Part shown: piece by piece, positions 1 through 10,802 of the stretch | Position numbering within the stretch: position 1 is the first letter of the stretch | How the letters are laid out: each line of letters opens with the position of its first letter | Source: Reclinomonas americana ATCC 50394 | Taxonomy: Eukaryota > Jakobida > Jakobea > Jakobida | Length of the DNA stretch: 47,931 nucleotides | Assembly (NCBI GenBank): GCA_048213135.1 | Contig: PS015462.1 | Location: 1 to 47,931 of the forward strand | Reading direction: 5' to 3' | Translations under genes and position numbers: made by a program | The notes under the pieces: generated by a model | Seen by the model: only the letters and a program-made list of their open reading frames with translations | The model's database searches: none | Told to the model about the DNA's origin: nothing

Positions 1-54
1 AACCGCACCGGTCGCTTTATCGTGGCGATACAACACAGAGAATACATTTTTGGT

Positions 55-3000
55 TTACGTGGGTAGCGCTGTCGACAAGTCGGCAGCGGGTGTGAGCAGT
101 GAGGTAAAGTAGTCCTTGATGGAGAGATTGAGCTTGTGGCGATCGACGATCTCGGCCAGCAGATCTTGTCGTGTTGGGTGTCTGCGAAGGAGCGAGTGAG
201 TGAGTCGAATGCCGAGGTGTGGTGCATGACCATCATCGTCATTGGACGCAACGGCCTCTTGTATCGCTCGTCGGTGTAACGCACGGCGCGATTCGCGTTG
301 ACCGAGGTCATGCGAATGAGCGGGCCGAGAAGCCGTGCCGGCACCAGCATGTGATTCATCAGGGGGCCGAAGAACGGCACTTGATCCTTCACGAACAGCT
401 GGATGCGGTACAGGGAGTTGCTGACGGGGTAGATGACGATGCGCACGTGATTGAAGTTCGACTTGATCGTCGACGGCCAGTAGTCCCACGAGTGTTCGCA
501 CCACACGATTTGCACAAAGTCGTTGCCAATGTGCCGTTTCTGCAAGCGCACCTCGTCGTCAGCCCACGCAGACCAACAGGAGAGAAAGAACCTTTCTTTC
601 TTTCTCTACCACCACGCACCTTGTGAATCTGCCGCCCGTCGTCTGTCGCCACGTTAGGCATGCGAGTGGCCACGTGGAACAGTGCCTCGGTGGTGGAATT
701 TGACCAGTAGGGTGCTGTGTCGCCCGTCTGACCGTCGGTGGAGAGGCCACCGAGAAAGCCGCGGTGTGCCTTCAGGTCCACATTCCAGCCGAGAGAGAAC
801 AGGAAGCGCTCATATTCAGCGCTACCGCTCTCGTTCAAAAACAGCTCCCTCTCATCCTCCTGTCCGAGACGGACGTACACGATACCAATCTTGTGCGATT
901 CGCGGCTGCGTTTCAGACCCCCTCCGTGAGTGCGACGGGTATTGCGGTGCGGTACATGCGCGGACACACACGAACACGCAAGACGCAACTCTGAACGCAT
1001 GTCGAGCGCACGCAGACTCCTCAAAAATTTGTGATTCAGCTCGAGCGGGCAAAAATGCTCTGGCCCACTCAGCGACAGGAACCCGAAATGCGTCAGCAGC
1101 AGTCGACTGAAGCGTGTGAACGGGTGCTCGGGCGACGGCAGCGGTGGTCGAGCGGGTGTCCTGTGCATCGTGTTAGGCAAAGAGCGGCACACAATGTGCT
1201 GGCGCACGGCGGCTACGCAACATTTGCAATTGTGTGCGTCGCGAATGACTCTGCTGTCGAGCCTCTTGCCGGTCCATCTCCGTCTCCATGTCTTTCCTTC
1301 GCACCTCCACATTCGCCGGTATTGTTGGCAGGACGACTTGCGCAAATGCAGCGGCTTCCGTGTAGGTCGCCAGCACGCTGCGCCACGCACACAGGTGAGC
1401 GACGACTCCACGACGGACGCAACCATTCACCAGGCGATTCGCAACGCAACTGCTCGTGTAGTCGCTTGAGCATGTCGACCTGATCAAAATTCAAATCTTC
1501 GCTAAACATCGGTGGTTGGTCGGGTGTCCACAGCTCGGGCGGCGCCGCCGCTGCTGACGCCGTCAGCGACGACGACGACGAAGAGGCAGAGGATGCACCG
1601 GCAGCCACAGCGCCGTCAGAGGCCGATCCAGATGGTGAGTCTGGCGTTCCCAGTGTCAAGCTGTTCACCAGCGCCGTCGCTCCCGAGCCACCAAGAGTGG
1701 CGAAGCGCACATTGCGGGGACTGCGCGGATTGCCGGTCTCCGATGATGCAGTGTCGGTGGAGTCTGTGCGATCGTGGCTGGAGCCCGCGCGCCGTGGTCT
1801 GCACCGACGTGGCAACAGTGTTCAGCAATGGGAACGAGCAAAGCAGCACAATTCGTACACAACTGGAAATGGCCTCCGGTGGGAGTGCTTCGTGGCGCAG
1901 ACAGCGTGTTCCCGAGCGCCACGGCGGCGAGTGCGGCCGCACTACCAGCCGTCGTCGCCTTGTCTCCGCCAGCCGTCACCGTGGCCATGCTGTGACCACG
2001 CGAGCGCACATCCGCCACCAACGCTGATCCGGCTGCTGAGGCAACGCACGTCTCAGTGCAATGGACTAAACAAGAGGAGACAGAGACACACACGCACAAT
2101 CCTGGTAGACAGACGAGCTGCGCGGATGTGCTCCTGGTGGTGACAATAGGGGAGATACTGGCGATGGAGAAGGGGATCCCGACATGGAGCCACCTTCTGG
2201 AATCGACACCGCGAGAGAAGTTGACTGGTTGCGATCCAGCATTTCACCGCCGGAAATCACGGTTGGTAATGACGGCTCCTCGTCCACCATGCGGCACTTC
2301 CAGGCATACCGGCCAGTCATGTCACGAGTGACAACAATGACACATGGCGCTGTGCAAAATTCCAGTCAGCACAGAGTGTGATACTGCAGCTGCTGGGGAG
2401 TGAACCCTGAAACGCAACTGCCGTCGTCGTCGACAGCGTCTTGTACAGAGATTAGCCGGCGGGCGTGCATTTCAAAAAACATCGGTGGCCGGGTTCCGTA
2501 CGGGAACTCGGTCCCGGGGCCGGCCACCACAAATGGACCAGCAGTGAGTGGCTCCACCGAGTTCTCCGAATACTCTACATAGGAACTCGACAGAGTCTCC
2601 GCGCCTGAGGAGTAGGGAACAGGATATGAGACCACGCTGGCGTCAACTCGCACAAGGGCAAAAAACAAACAGCAGCTCACCGCCGGCCAGTGGGAAATTG
2701 TTGAATTGATGGAGGATGTGGGCGAGAAGGCTCTCCGCGGCCTCACGCACCACCGGATGCAACATGACAGACTCGGCACCGACAGAGTCATCTACGGAGG
2801 AGCCGCCTCGGGTCGACGAGCTGAAGCGACTCGCACCACTGCCGCCGGCGGGGCTGCCACTCCCCGATGCCATTGGCGACGCTGACGGCGACAGTGGAAC
2901 CGCTGGAATCTTGACAGACTTGCGCATTGCGGCGCGCTTGTCGGCCGACACACCCTGCACACAGCATTAGCGCGACGAAGATTGGATACAAACAGAATGC

Positions 3001-6000
3001 GGGGCATGCAGCTCACCACGAGCGACGGGCCCATGACTCCCGCAAGTGCGGTGGCGGCAGTGTTGGGATCCATGCCGCACGCAATCACATGGAACAGAGC
3101 GTGTGAGATCAGCGGATTGGCCAGCACGTCGGGTGTCAGTGCCATGGTGACATCCAGCAGCGCATCGTACAGGCCAACGATAACAGGCACTGCGACAAAA
3201 ATGAGGACGCTGCTGTGGAGGAGAGAGGAGGCAATGGAGACGCACAGCGAGTTTCTGTGAAGCGCATGATTTCCTCCTCGATGCGCGATCCCAGCGTGAT
3301 TACGAGATATTGCGCCGCTCCCTGCACACGCGCGGGGAGGAAAAGGTAAGCAGCAGTATGGCGGCACGACTGAAGGCGACAGCATAGTGGGGCAGCCACA
3401 CGCACCGGGTCGACTTCGACAACGCGACTCATCACCTCAGAGAGCATGCGAAGACAGTCGTGAGCAGCTTTCGCCGTCTGTTGTCGCTGGTCGACGCTCT
3501 TTTTCAACAACAACTCCAAGCACGAGTGCATCTGGACGCGCATGTCACTGCGCACGACAGAACATGCATGAGCGCTCGAGTTTTAGCAGCGGCGACAGCA
3601 CACAAAAATACGCTTGAAATCCCCACCTGCTGGACAAGAGCAAGTCCTGCAACAGCACGAGGCTGAGACCCCACACAGACATAATGTCGCACAGCTCGGT
3701 CAGGTTTTGTGACGCGGCCCTTGTGAACAGAACGTATAGGCGGTGGTGCAGCTAGGAGGAAAACAAAGGTAAGTAACCAATACCAGCTTTGGGGAATGAA
3801 CAACTTGGACGATGGCAGTGTACCTGAGCAAACGTGACGCTGGTCGACTCGAGGCCAGAGGGTGAAAACTGCACAGGAGACGGCAACGGAGCGTCACCAC
3901 CAAGTGAAGAGTGCGAGTAGACGGCCAGTGCACGTTACGCAACTCTCACTTGCGGAGTATTGGCAAAGTGATGCGGCAAGAACACGATGCTGACCATGAT
4001 GGACAGACCGGCCTCCTTCAGCTCGCTGTTGGTCGACGATTGTTGGAACTACAGTGACAAGGAAGAACGCACTGTGAGCATCAGCACAAAGAGAGAGAGA
4101 GAGAGAGAGAAGCTACTGGAATCGATCGCAACAATGCTCTGAATGGCGTCCAGGAAGGCCGGCAACAAGAACCGGCTGCCGGGGTGGTCGAGAGCAAAGA
4201 AGCCACGCGAGTGCATGATGATGGCTTCGGGAATCTTGGACGATCTGTCGCTGAGGCCCTGCAAGAGACAAAACACACACACGCGTCACGAACAATCGAC
4301 TGTGCTCACAATGGCGCGCGATCATACACACCTCTTGCAGCAAACTGTACACCAGGGCCAGATGCTGCGGGAAAATCGGGCGACTCGTGCGGCTGCACAC
4401 AATGCGACACAACACACTGTACGCTGACGCTCGGCCATCCTCGAAGCCACTGTGGCACACGGAAGTGTCAATAATAGAGCGGCAACTACATCGTACCGGC
4501 AGCTGGACGCAACGAGTCGGCACGACTGCACGCTTCCAGCAACCATTGCCCGAAAATGTGCAGCAGCGAGTTGGCCTCTGGCGGGTGCACAATGGTCGGT
4601 TGTGATGAACCACTGCTACCGCTGCCGCTGCTGCTGCCGCCACCACTGCCGCCACCGCCGCTACCCGATCCACCTGCATCAGCAACCAATAAAGGGACGT
4701 CAGCGACGAAGGATAGAACGGAACGAAGAAGAGCAGGAAGCTGATACGCACCGAATTCGGTCTTGGCCTCACGGCGTCCGACCGACAGGAAGAGGTTGAT
4801 CACATCGGCGAGTCCGCGGAAAGCCAAGGCGAAAATACCAGCCTCGGTGATCTCATTCGGGTTTCCCATGATGTCTGCAGACGACGGTCAGAAACACGGC
4901 TGGCACACCGACGGCGCGCGTGTGAGAGAAGACGCACAGAGAATCTTGTCCCACAAAAAGGCGATCTTGGAGCGCTTGATGGTGGCATCCGGGTGCACTC
5001 GATCGTCCTTCCCATAGTACAAGTAATCAATGAGCTGACCAGTGAGTCGCATCAGGGAGCCCTGTTCACGGCGGTGAGGATCTGCTCACTGCACAATCGT
5101 GAGACGATGGCAGGCATCGTGCGCAACTCTCCACTGTTGGACCGCCTGATGATAGTTCTTCCACAACGACATAAAGTGGTGCAGTTCGCCCCACAGCTCC
5201 TCACTTGCATCCGACAGCAGATCGGCGCGAACAAACAAATCAAAAAGAACCTGGCACAACACTGTGAGTGTCATGCCCATCGTCGCGCGCGCTCAGTATT
5301 GTTGTTGTCGCACCTTCAGCAACACATCGGCCACATCCTGCAAATAGTCGGCCGTCCCGCGACTCTCCACCAACAAGTAATTCGCAATGTTCATCTGCAA
5401 CTTCAGTACGCGGTCCCTGCACATATTCATGAGAGACTCGTCCAACTGGTGCCTGCGCGACAGCTGACGCACCATGTGGGACGCTCCAACTCCACATCCT
5501 TGACAACCAACGACGAAAAGATCTCCACGGCAGCACGACACAAACTAATGTGCGCACTCTCCGAGCCGCCCCTTCGTGGCAAGAAGAACACTTGCGCCAC
5601 CAGATCCGACATGGCCTGCACATCGTCGTCAAGCACAGGCAGCGAAGAATGACGCAGGGCGACAGAGGAATGCATACCATAATGTACAACTGCAGATTGG
5701 AGGCCATGGTTGGTGGTCGCTGAATCGTCGACCGCGACGTTGGTTTCATCCAGCCTCGCAGAATCTCAAACACACTCTCCAGCGTCTCCGTGTTGGTCAC
5801 CGGCAGAGTCATGCTCTGCGAAACAAAGAGGTGAGCGTCAACATGGAATCGTCACTACGTCCGTTCCAACAACCGCAACCACACCTGACGCAAAATCTCC
5901 AGTACCAAGTCGATTCGTGCACTGACACTGCAAATGGCGGCCATCTTCTGATCGTTGCGCAGTGATTCGGAAAGCCAGCGCACCAAAACCGCCAGCAGCG

Positions 6001-6031
6001 CACCGGGGCACTGTTCGAAGCCCCAGTCGCC

Positions 6032-6067
<36 letters not shown>

Positions 6068-7227
6068 GGAGACAAGCGGTGAGCGGTGGTGGCGAGCGTG
6101 CGTCGCCNNNNNNNNNNNNNNNNNNNNNNNNNNNNNNNNNNNNNNNNNNNNNNNNNNNNNNNNNNNNNNNNNNNNNNNNNNNNNNNNNNNNNNNNNNNNN
6201 NNNNNNNNNNNNNNNNNNNNNNNNNNNNNNNNNNNNNNNNNNNNNNNNNNNNNNNNNNNNNNNNNNNNNNNNNNNNNNNNNNNNNNNNNNNNNNNNNNNN
6301 NNNNNNNNNNNNNNNNNNNNNNNNNNNNNNNNNNNNNNNNNNNNNNNNNNNNNNNNNNNNNNNNNNNNNNNNNNNNNNNNNNNNNNNNNNNNNNNNNNNN
6401 NNNNNNNNNNNNNNNNNNNNNNNNNNNNNNNNNNNNNNNNNNNNNNNNNNNNNNNNNNNNNNNNNNNNNNNNNNNNNNNNNNNNNNNNNNNNNNNNNNNN
6501 NNNNNNNNNNNNNNNNNNNNNNNNNNNNNNNNNNNNNNNNNNNNNNNNNNNNNNNNNNNNNNNNNNNNNNNNNNNNNNNNNNNNNNNNNNNNNNNNNNNN
6601 NNNNNNNNNNNNNNNNNNNNNNNNNNNNNNNNNNNNNNNNNNNNNNNNNNNNNNNNNNNNNNNNNNNNNNNNNNNNNNNNNNNNNNNNNNNNNNNNNNNN
6701 NNNNNNNNNNNNNNNNNNNNNNNNNNNNNNNNNNNNNNNNNNNNNNNNNNNNNNNNNAAAGGGAGAAGAACACACACCAGCAGGAAGGAGAGCAGAGAAG
6801 AGAGAGGAGAAACTGCGAGGATCATCACACACGCACGCGCACCCTTCTTTGCAGCCACCCGCTGATACTCCATCAGACTCTTCCAGAACACATCCCAGCA
6901 CTTATCCGCACGCTCTCGGAAGAACACGCACACCTCGGGCGGAGGCAGTGCATCTGCGCATCATTCAATCAATCAAACCGCACTCACACACACTCACACA
7001 CTCGCTGCATGCAAAACTCACCAATGAGCGCAAACACATACTTGAGTCGCTTGGTGATGTTGTAGGTGTCGTCAATGATCTTGCTAAAGTGCTTGAACTT
7101 GGTTCTGTGAACATCAAAGTGAGCCCGCTTTTCTCTCTCTCTCTTTTTGATTCTCGATTTCTGCTCACCCGGCGACACCAGGCGGGTAAGCCGCCGCAGA
7201 GGCCGCTGCACCACTTGACGAGGCCAT
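55..7227 (-). CDS. RALGAPA: Ral GTPase-activating protein alpha subunit (RalGAP alpha / tuberin-like), multi-exon
   Basis: This is probably the catalytic subunit of the RalGAP complex, which stimulates GTP hydrolysis by Ral-type small GTPases. The first exon starts at ATG 7227 (MASSSGAAAS...) and ends in a phase-2 GT at 7168. The next exon reads TKFKHFSKIIDDTYN and matches the N-terminal helical region of RalGAP alpha. Helical-repeat exons fill the middle. Around 2270-2330 the motif TRDMTGRYAWKC corresponds to the RalGAP stretch before the GAP domain. The Rap/Ran-GAP domain occupies about 950-55: HKIGIVYVRLGQEDE, GWNVDLKAHRGFLGGL, TAPYWSNSTTEALFHVATRM, then HIGNDFVQIVW. The Asn of HIGND (codon 524-522) is at the position of the catalytic asparagine thumb in this family. 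Introns in the GAP domain are 906-989, 540-619 and 182-252. The stop is at 55-57. A 650-N gap removes some exons. The family is clear; the exact exon set in the middle is not resolved. Confidence 0.9.
6108..6757. other. Assembly gap (650 N) inside the RalGAP alpha gene
   Basis: This is a run of N immediately 5' (on the minus strand) of the exon encoding GDWGFEQCPGALLAVL. An (AG)n microsatellite at about 6035-6067 borders it. Coding exons between the N-terminal helical exon (6845-6944 region) and 6030 are hidden here. Confidence 0.98.
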
Positions 7228-7767
7228 TCTTCCGCGCACAAGAGAGCGAGAGAGCGCAAGAGAAGGAGAGTGGAAATGTCCCAACAAAAGTGCAACACCC
7301 GCACGCGATGCACTCGCACACGCACTCACACACACGCACTCACGCACAAAGCGAGCGAGCGAGCGACGAGAGAACGCGCGGAAGGACCTCGCGAAAGTGT
7401 GTTGGCTGCGGACAAAGGACAGTTAGAGCCGCATTGTCCGCAATCATCATTGGGAGGGTCCGGGGCCAGTGAGATCTCGGTGATCCGGGCCGAAAAAGAA
7501 TGGATCTCGGCCTCTCAAAAGAATGGATCTCTCAGCCGGAGCTGTGAAAGCAAATAGCAGCCGGGAAATTGCAGCCGGCCGCGGAAAATTGGCACATTCC
7601 GAAAGTGGACGCTTGCAGCATGCAGCTGACTATCTAACGTTAACCAAAGCAGTCTAGAGGAGCACGCAGAACACTAGCCTTCGTGCTATCGCTGTTTTGG
7701 CACGTTACCCAGAGGTTTTGTCAGTCAATTCCACTCGATCAACTGATTCGGGTCACACGCGACTTTG
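7228..7767. promoter_or_regulatory. Divergent promoter region between RalGAP alpha and the C2/WW gene
   Basis: This 540-bp interval lies between two start codons that point away from each other. No coding signal is convincing. It holds purine-rich and CA/CG-rich simple sequence on the left. At about 7492-7532 the short motif AAAAGAATGGATCTC occurs twice, 23 bp apart, followed by two copies of GCAGCCGG near 7558-7578. An ATTGGGAGG box (inverted CCAAT) is at about 7449. It should contain both 5' UTRs and promoters, but no element can be assigned with confidence. Confidence 0.5.
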
Positions 7768-8070
7768 ATGGTGAAGGCAAAGTTCATTGTGCGTCTGCAC
7801 TCGTTCTCTGCCACGAACCTGCTTGCCAAGGATCGGTGAGCGCACACACAGAGAGAGAATGGGTGAAGAGGGTGAGTGTGTGGGCCATGCCGCTGATGTT
7901 GTTGTGTTTGTTTGTGTGTTGTCCAGTGGTGGCACCAGTGATCCGTACCTGAAGGGCGACTGGGACCACTTCAAGACCTTCAAGACGCAAGTGATTCCGC
8001 GCTCGCTCAATCCCACATGGAGTGATGTCATTGAGGTGATAATATTACACTCGCACGCACGCACGCACGC

Positions 8071-8107
<37 letters not shown>

Positions 8108-10571
8108 NNNNNNNNNNNNNNNNNNNNNNNNNNNNNNNNNNNNNNNNTGAGCACTTGATTCCGCGCACTCGCTTACTCACGTGGTCCTCACCTGTGGTGG
8201 TACCACCAGCGCCGCATCCGGGTCCGGCAGTGGTGGTTTTGCCGTCGACGGAGCACCAGTTCAGGTGCGCAACGCTGGCGGTGCCATGGGTGGCTTCCTG
8301 GCGGGACCAAACAGTCCGTCACGCGCCGTGTCGAGCTCCTCTCCAGCAGCAGCCTCAGCAGCAGCAGCTCCGTCGCCTGTTGCCGCACCCACACCCATGC
8401 TCACACCCATGCAGCCAGTGATGCAGCTGGCACCATCGGCGGCGGCAGTCTCCGTGGCCGCTGTCGCGGTTCCAGTGGCCGCAGCCATGCGTGCGTCTAT
8501 TATTCCGCATGGCCAATGACATTGGTGACTATGTGAGCTGACTATGTGATTGGGCTCGCAGCTCCGCTGCCGGAGGGTTGGACTGAGCGGTTGGATGTGG
8601 CCAGTGGGCGTGTATATTATCAAAATGACGTGACTCGTGTCACACAGTGGGATCGTCCAGTACCTCCACCGTGCGTGCCTGTCCCTCCGTCGATACGTTT
8701 GTGTGTATGCGTACTCACATATGTCGACTGTTAATCAGGGGGTTGGTCGGCGTGACGCTGGTTACGGAAGACATGGCACGTATGCAGATCGGACCGGGTG
8801 CTGCTGCACCACCGGGTCAAGTTGCTGACGCTGAATGGAGCAAGATGCGCAATGCCGAGACCGCCATTGGCCTGCTTCGTTGCGTATACGAGTGCCAGGA
8901 GAAGAATGGTTGATGGTTGCACTCAATCCGTGGTATGTGCAGGTTCTGGAATTCCCGGCGTCCCTTCGCTGCCGCCAGCCGCACCTGTCGTGTTGGACTT
9001 CTCCAACGGCTCCACAGTGGCACAAGCCGCCAACTCGGCCGCCGCCGCAGCTGCTGCTCCCATTCCCGCCGCCGTTCCGACTCCGTATGCGCCTCCAGTC
9101 CCTCCCGTCCCCTCCGCTGTCCCCGTCGCCGTTCCAATGGCGCCCGCTCCGGCTACACCGGTTGCTCCTGCTGCACCAACGTCAGGACCTCGACCTGTCG
9201 CACCAGTGGCTGTTGTTGATGAGACGGTGAGCTGCGGGCAGCTGCAGTCTCGCACGCACATGTCGATTTCTTGTGCTCATGTGTGCGTGTGTGTGTGTGT
9301 GTGCAGGGCATTTCCGTGCCGCCTGTGGAAGCGCTCCCGTTGCCAGACGGCTGGGTGATGCGTTTCGATGCCACGCACAATCGTAACTACTTTGTGGATC
9401 ATGTTAACAAGACCACCTCGTGGTCGGATCCGCGCATTGAGATTCGGCGCAGGATGGTTGATGATGCACGAAGTTGAGCAGTGTGTGCACTCTCTGATAT
9501 GTCCGTTAGACTATGTCACTTACACATTCCTGCGTTGCATCTACCAGTGGCGTTGGAGGTGGCTCGCCGTGCTGATGCCGAAGATGCGCGTCGGAGAGAG
9601 GAAGACATGCGGCGTGCCGAGGAGGAGGCTCGTCGTATTGCAGCCGAGGAGGAGCGGTTGCGACAGGAGGAGTTGCGCCGCCGGGCTGCAGAGGAAGAGG
9701 CACGTCGTCGTGCGGCCGAAGAGGCTGCGCGCCGTCGGGCAGTAGAAGAAGAGGCTCGCCGGCGGGCGGCGGAAGAGGAGGCGCGTCGTCGCGCGGCAGA
9801 AGAGGCTCGTCAGGCGCAGTGGCGCAGGGAGGAGGAACAGCGACGGCAGCGTGAAATCGAGGAGGCCGAGCGCGTGGCACTGGAGGCACAGCAGATGGAG
9901 GAAGAGCAGCGCCGGTTGCGTCACTTTGTTGTCTGTATTGCGACTCGCACGCGTCGGCCTGTTTCTCACCATGTTTACTTGCTTGTTCGTGCGCAGCCTG
10001 CAGGAGGAGGAGGACATGCGGTACGCACAAGAGCTGGCGGAGGCTAACGCCAACGCCGCCAATTCTCTGCCGCCGGGCTGGGAGGAGTGCATTGACGCCC
10101 AAGGCCGGTGAGCAGACCGTGATCGACCCGCCGCAGTCTTTTTTGTGGCATTCACACTGTTGATACGTTTGCAGAACGTACTTTGTGGATCACAACACGC
10201 GCACCACTACGTGGAACGACCCTCGTCGCGCGCCTCCAGCGCAGCCGCCGATGCACCAACAGCACCCGCAAGTGGCGCAACCCAACCCCTACGCTGGCTA
10301 CGGACAGCCGGCGGCGCAACCGGTACGTCGCACGTGTGCACCCTTGCTGACTCAACCACCTCCTCCTTCTTGCTCACAATCTGTGCAGTACGGAGCGTAT
10401 GGCTACGGAAACCAGTACCCGCAGTACATGCAGCCGCAACAAGCGTACCCTGGCGCGCAGGTTCGACCGACTCCTTTCTCCTCCTGTCTCTTGTTGTCGC
10501 AAACTGAGGGAAGTCGCACTGCCACACAGCAACCTCCGTATGGATACGGCAACTACTCGCAGCAACGTTAA
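7768..10571 (+). CDS. C2 domain, three WW domains and a coiled coil; HECT-less NEDD4-like adaptor
   Basis: The start is ATG 7768 (MVKAKFIVRLHSFSATNLL), the first strand of a C2 domain. After an intron it continues with SDPYLKGDWDHF and PRSLNPTWSDVIE, typical C2 strands. The distal C2 half is not visible and probably lies in the 40-N gap at 8108-8147. Then come an Ala/Ser/Pro-rich linker, WW1 (PLPEGWTERLDVASGRVYY, about 8565-8675), a Pro/Ala linker, WW2 (LPLPDGWVMRFDATHNRNYF, about 9340-9435), a highly charged coiled coil of repeated EEEARRRAA units (about 9555-9920), WW3 (LPPGWEECIDAQGR then TYFVDHNTRTTTWNDP, split by an intron at about 10110-10174), and a Q/P/Y/G-rich tail ending at TAA 10569-10571. 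Known C2-WW proteins of this order are NEDD4-type ubiquitin ligases, but no HECT domain follows. It is therefore better called a membrane-targeted PPxY-binding adaptor. Intron 8879-8942 uses a GTTGCG donor. Confidence 0.85.
8081..8147. repeat. (AG)n microsatellite running into a 40-N gap
   Basis: An (AG)n tract at 8081-8107 sits inside an intron or exon border of the C2 domain and runs straight into N at 8108-8147. The C2 domain is cut after about 60 of the usual 100-120 residues, so more sequence is probably missing than the 40 N suggest. Confidence 0.9.
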
Positions 10572-10802
10572 TGATCGTACGGCGCGAGTGGGGAACCTGT
10601 GGCTTGTGTTGCAGTCGGCAGTCGCGAACCGATTGATTGTGGTGGTGAATGAAGAAAAACAAACTTCGTACACTTTTTTCTGCGACACAAGAAGAAGAAG
10701 AAGAGGAGGAGGAGGAAAAGAGAGAGAGCTCTGGCAAGGATAAAAAAGCAAAACTATGCACACAGACCGAAATCAAACCAAACATAATCGGGAGAGCCCG
10801 GA

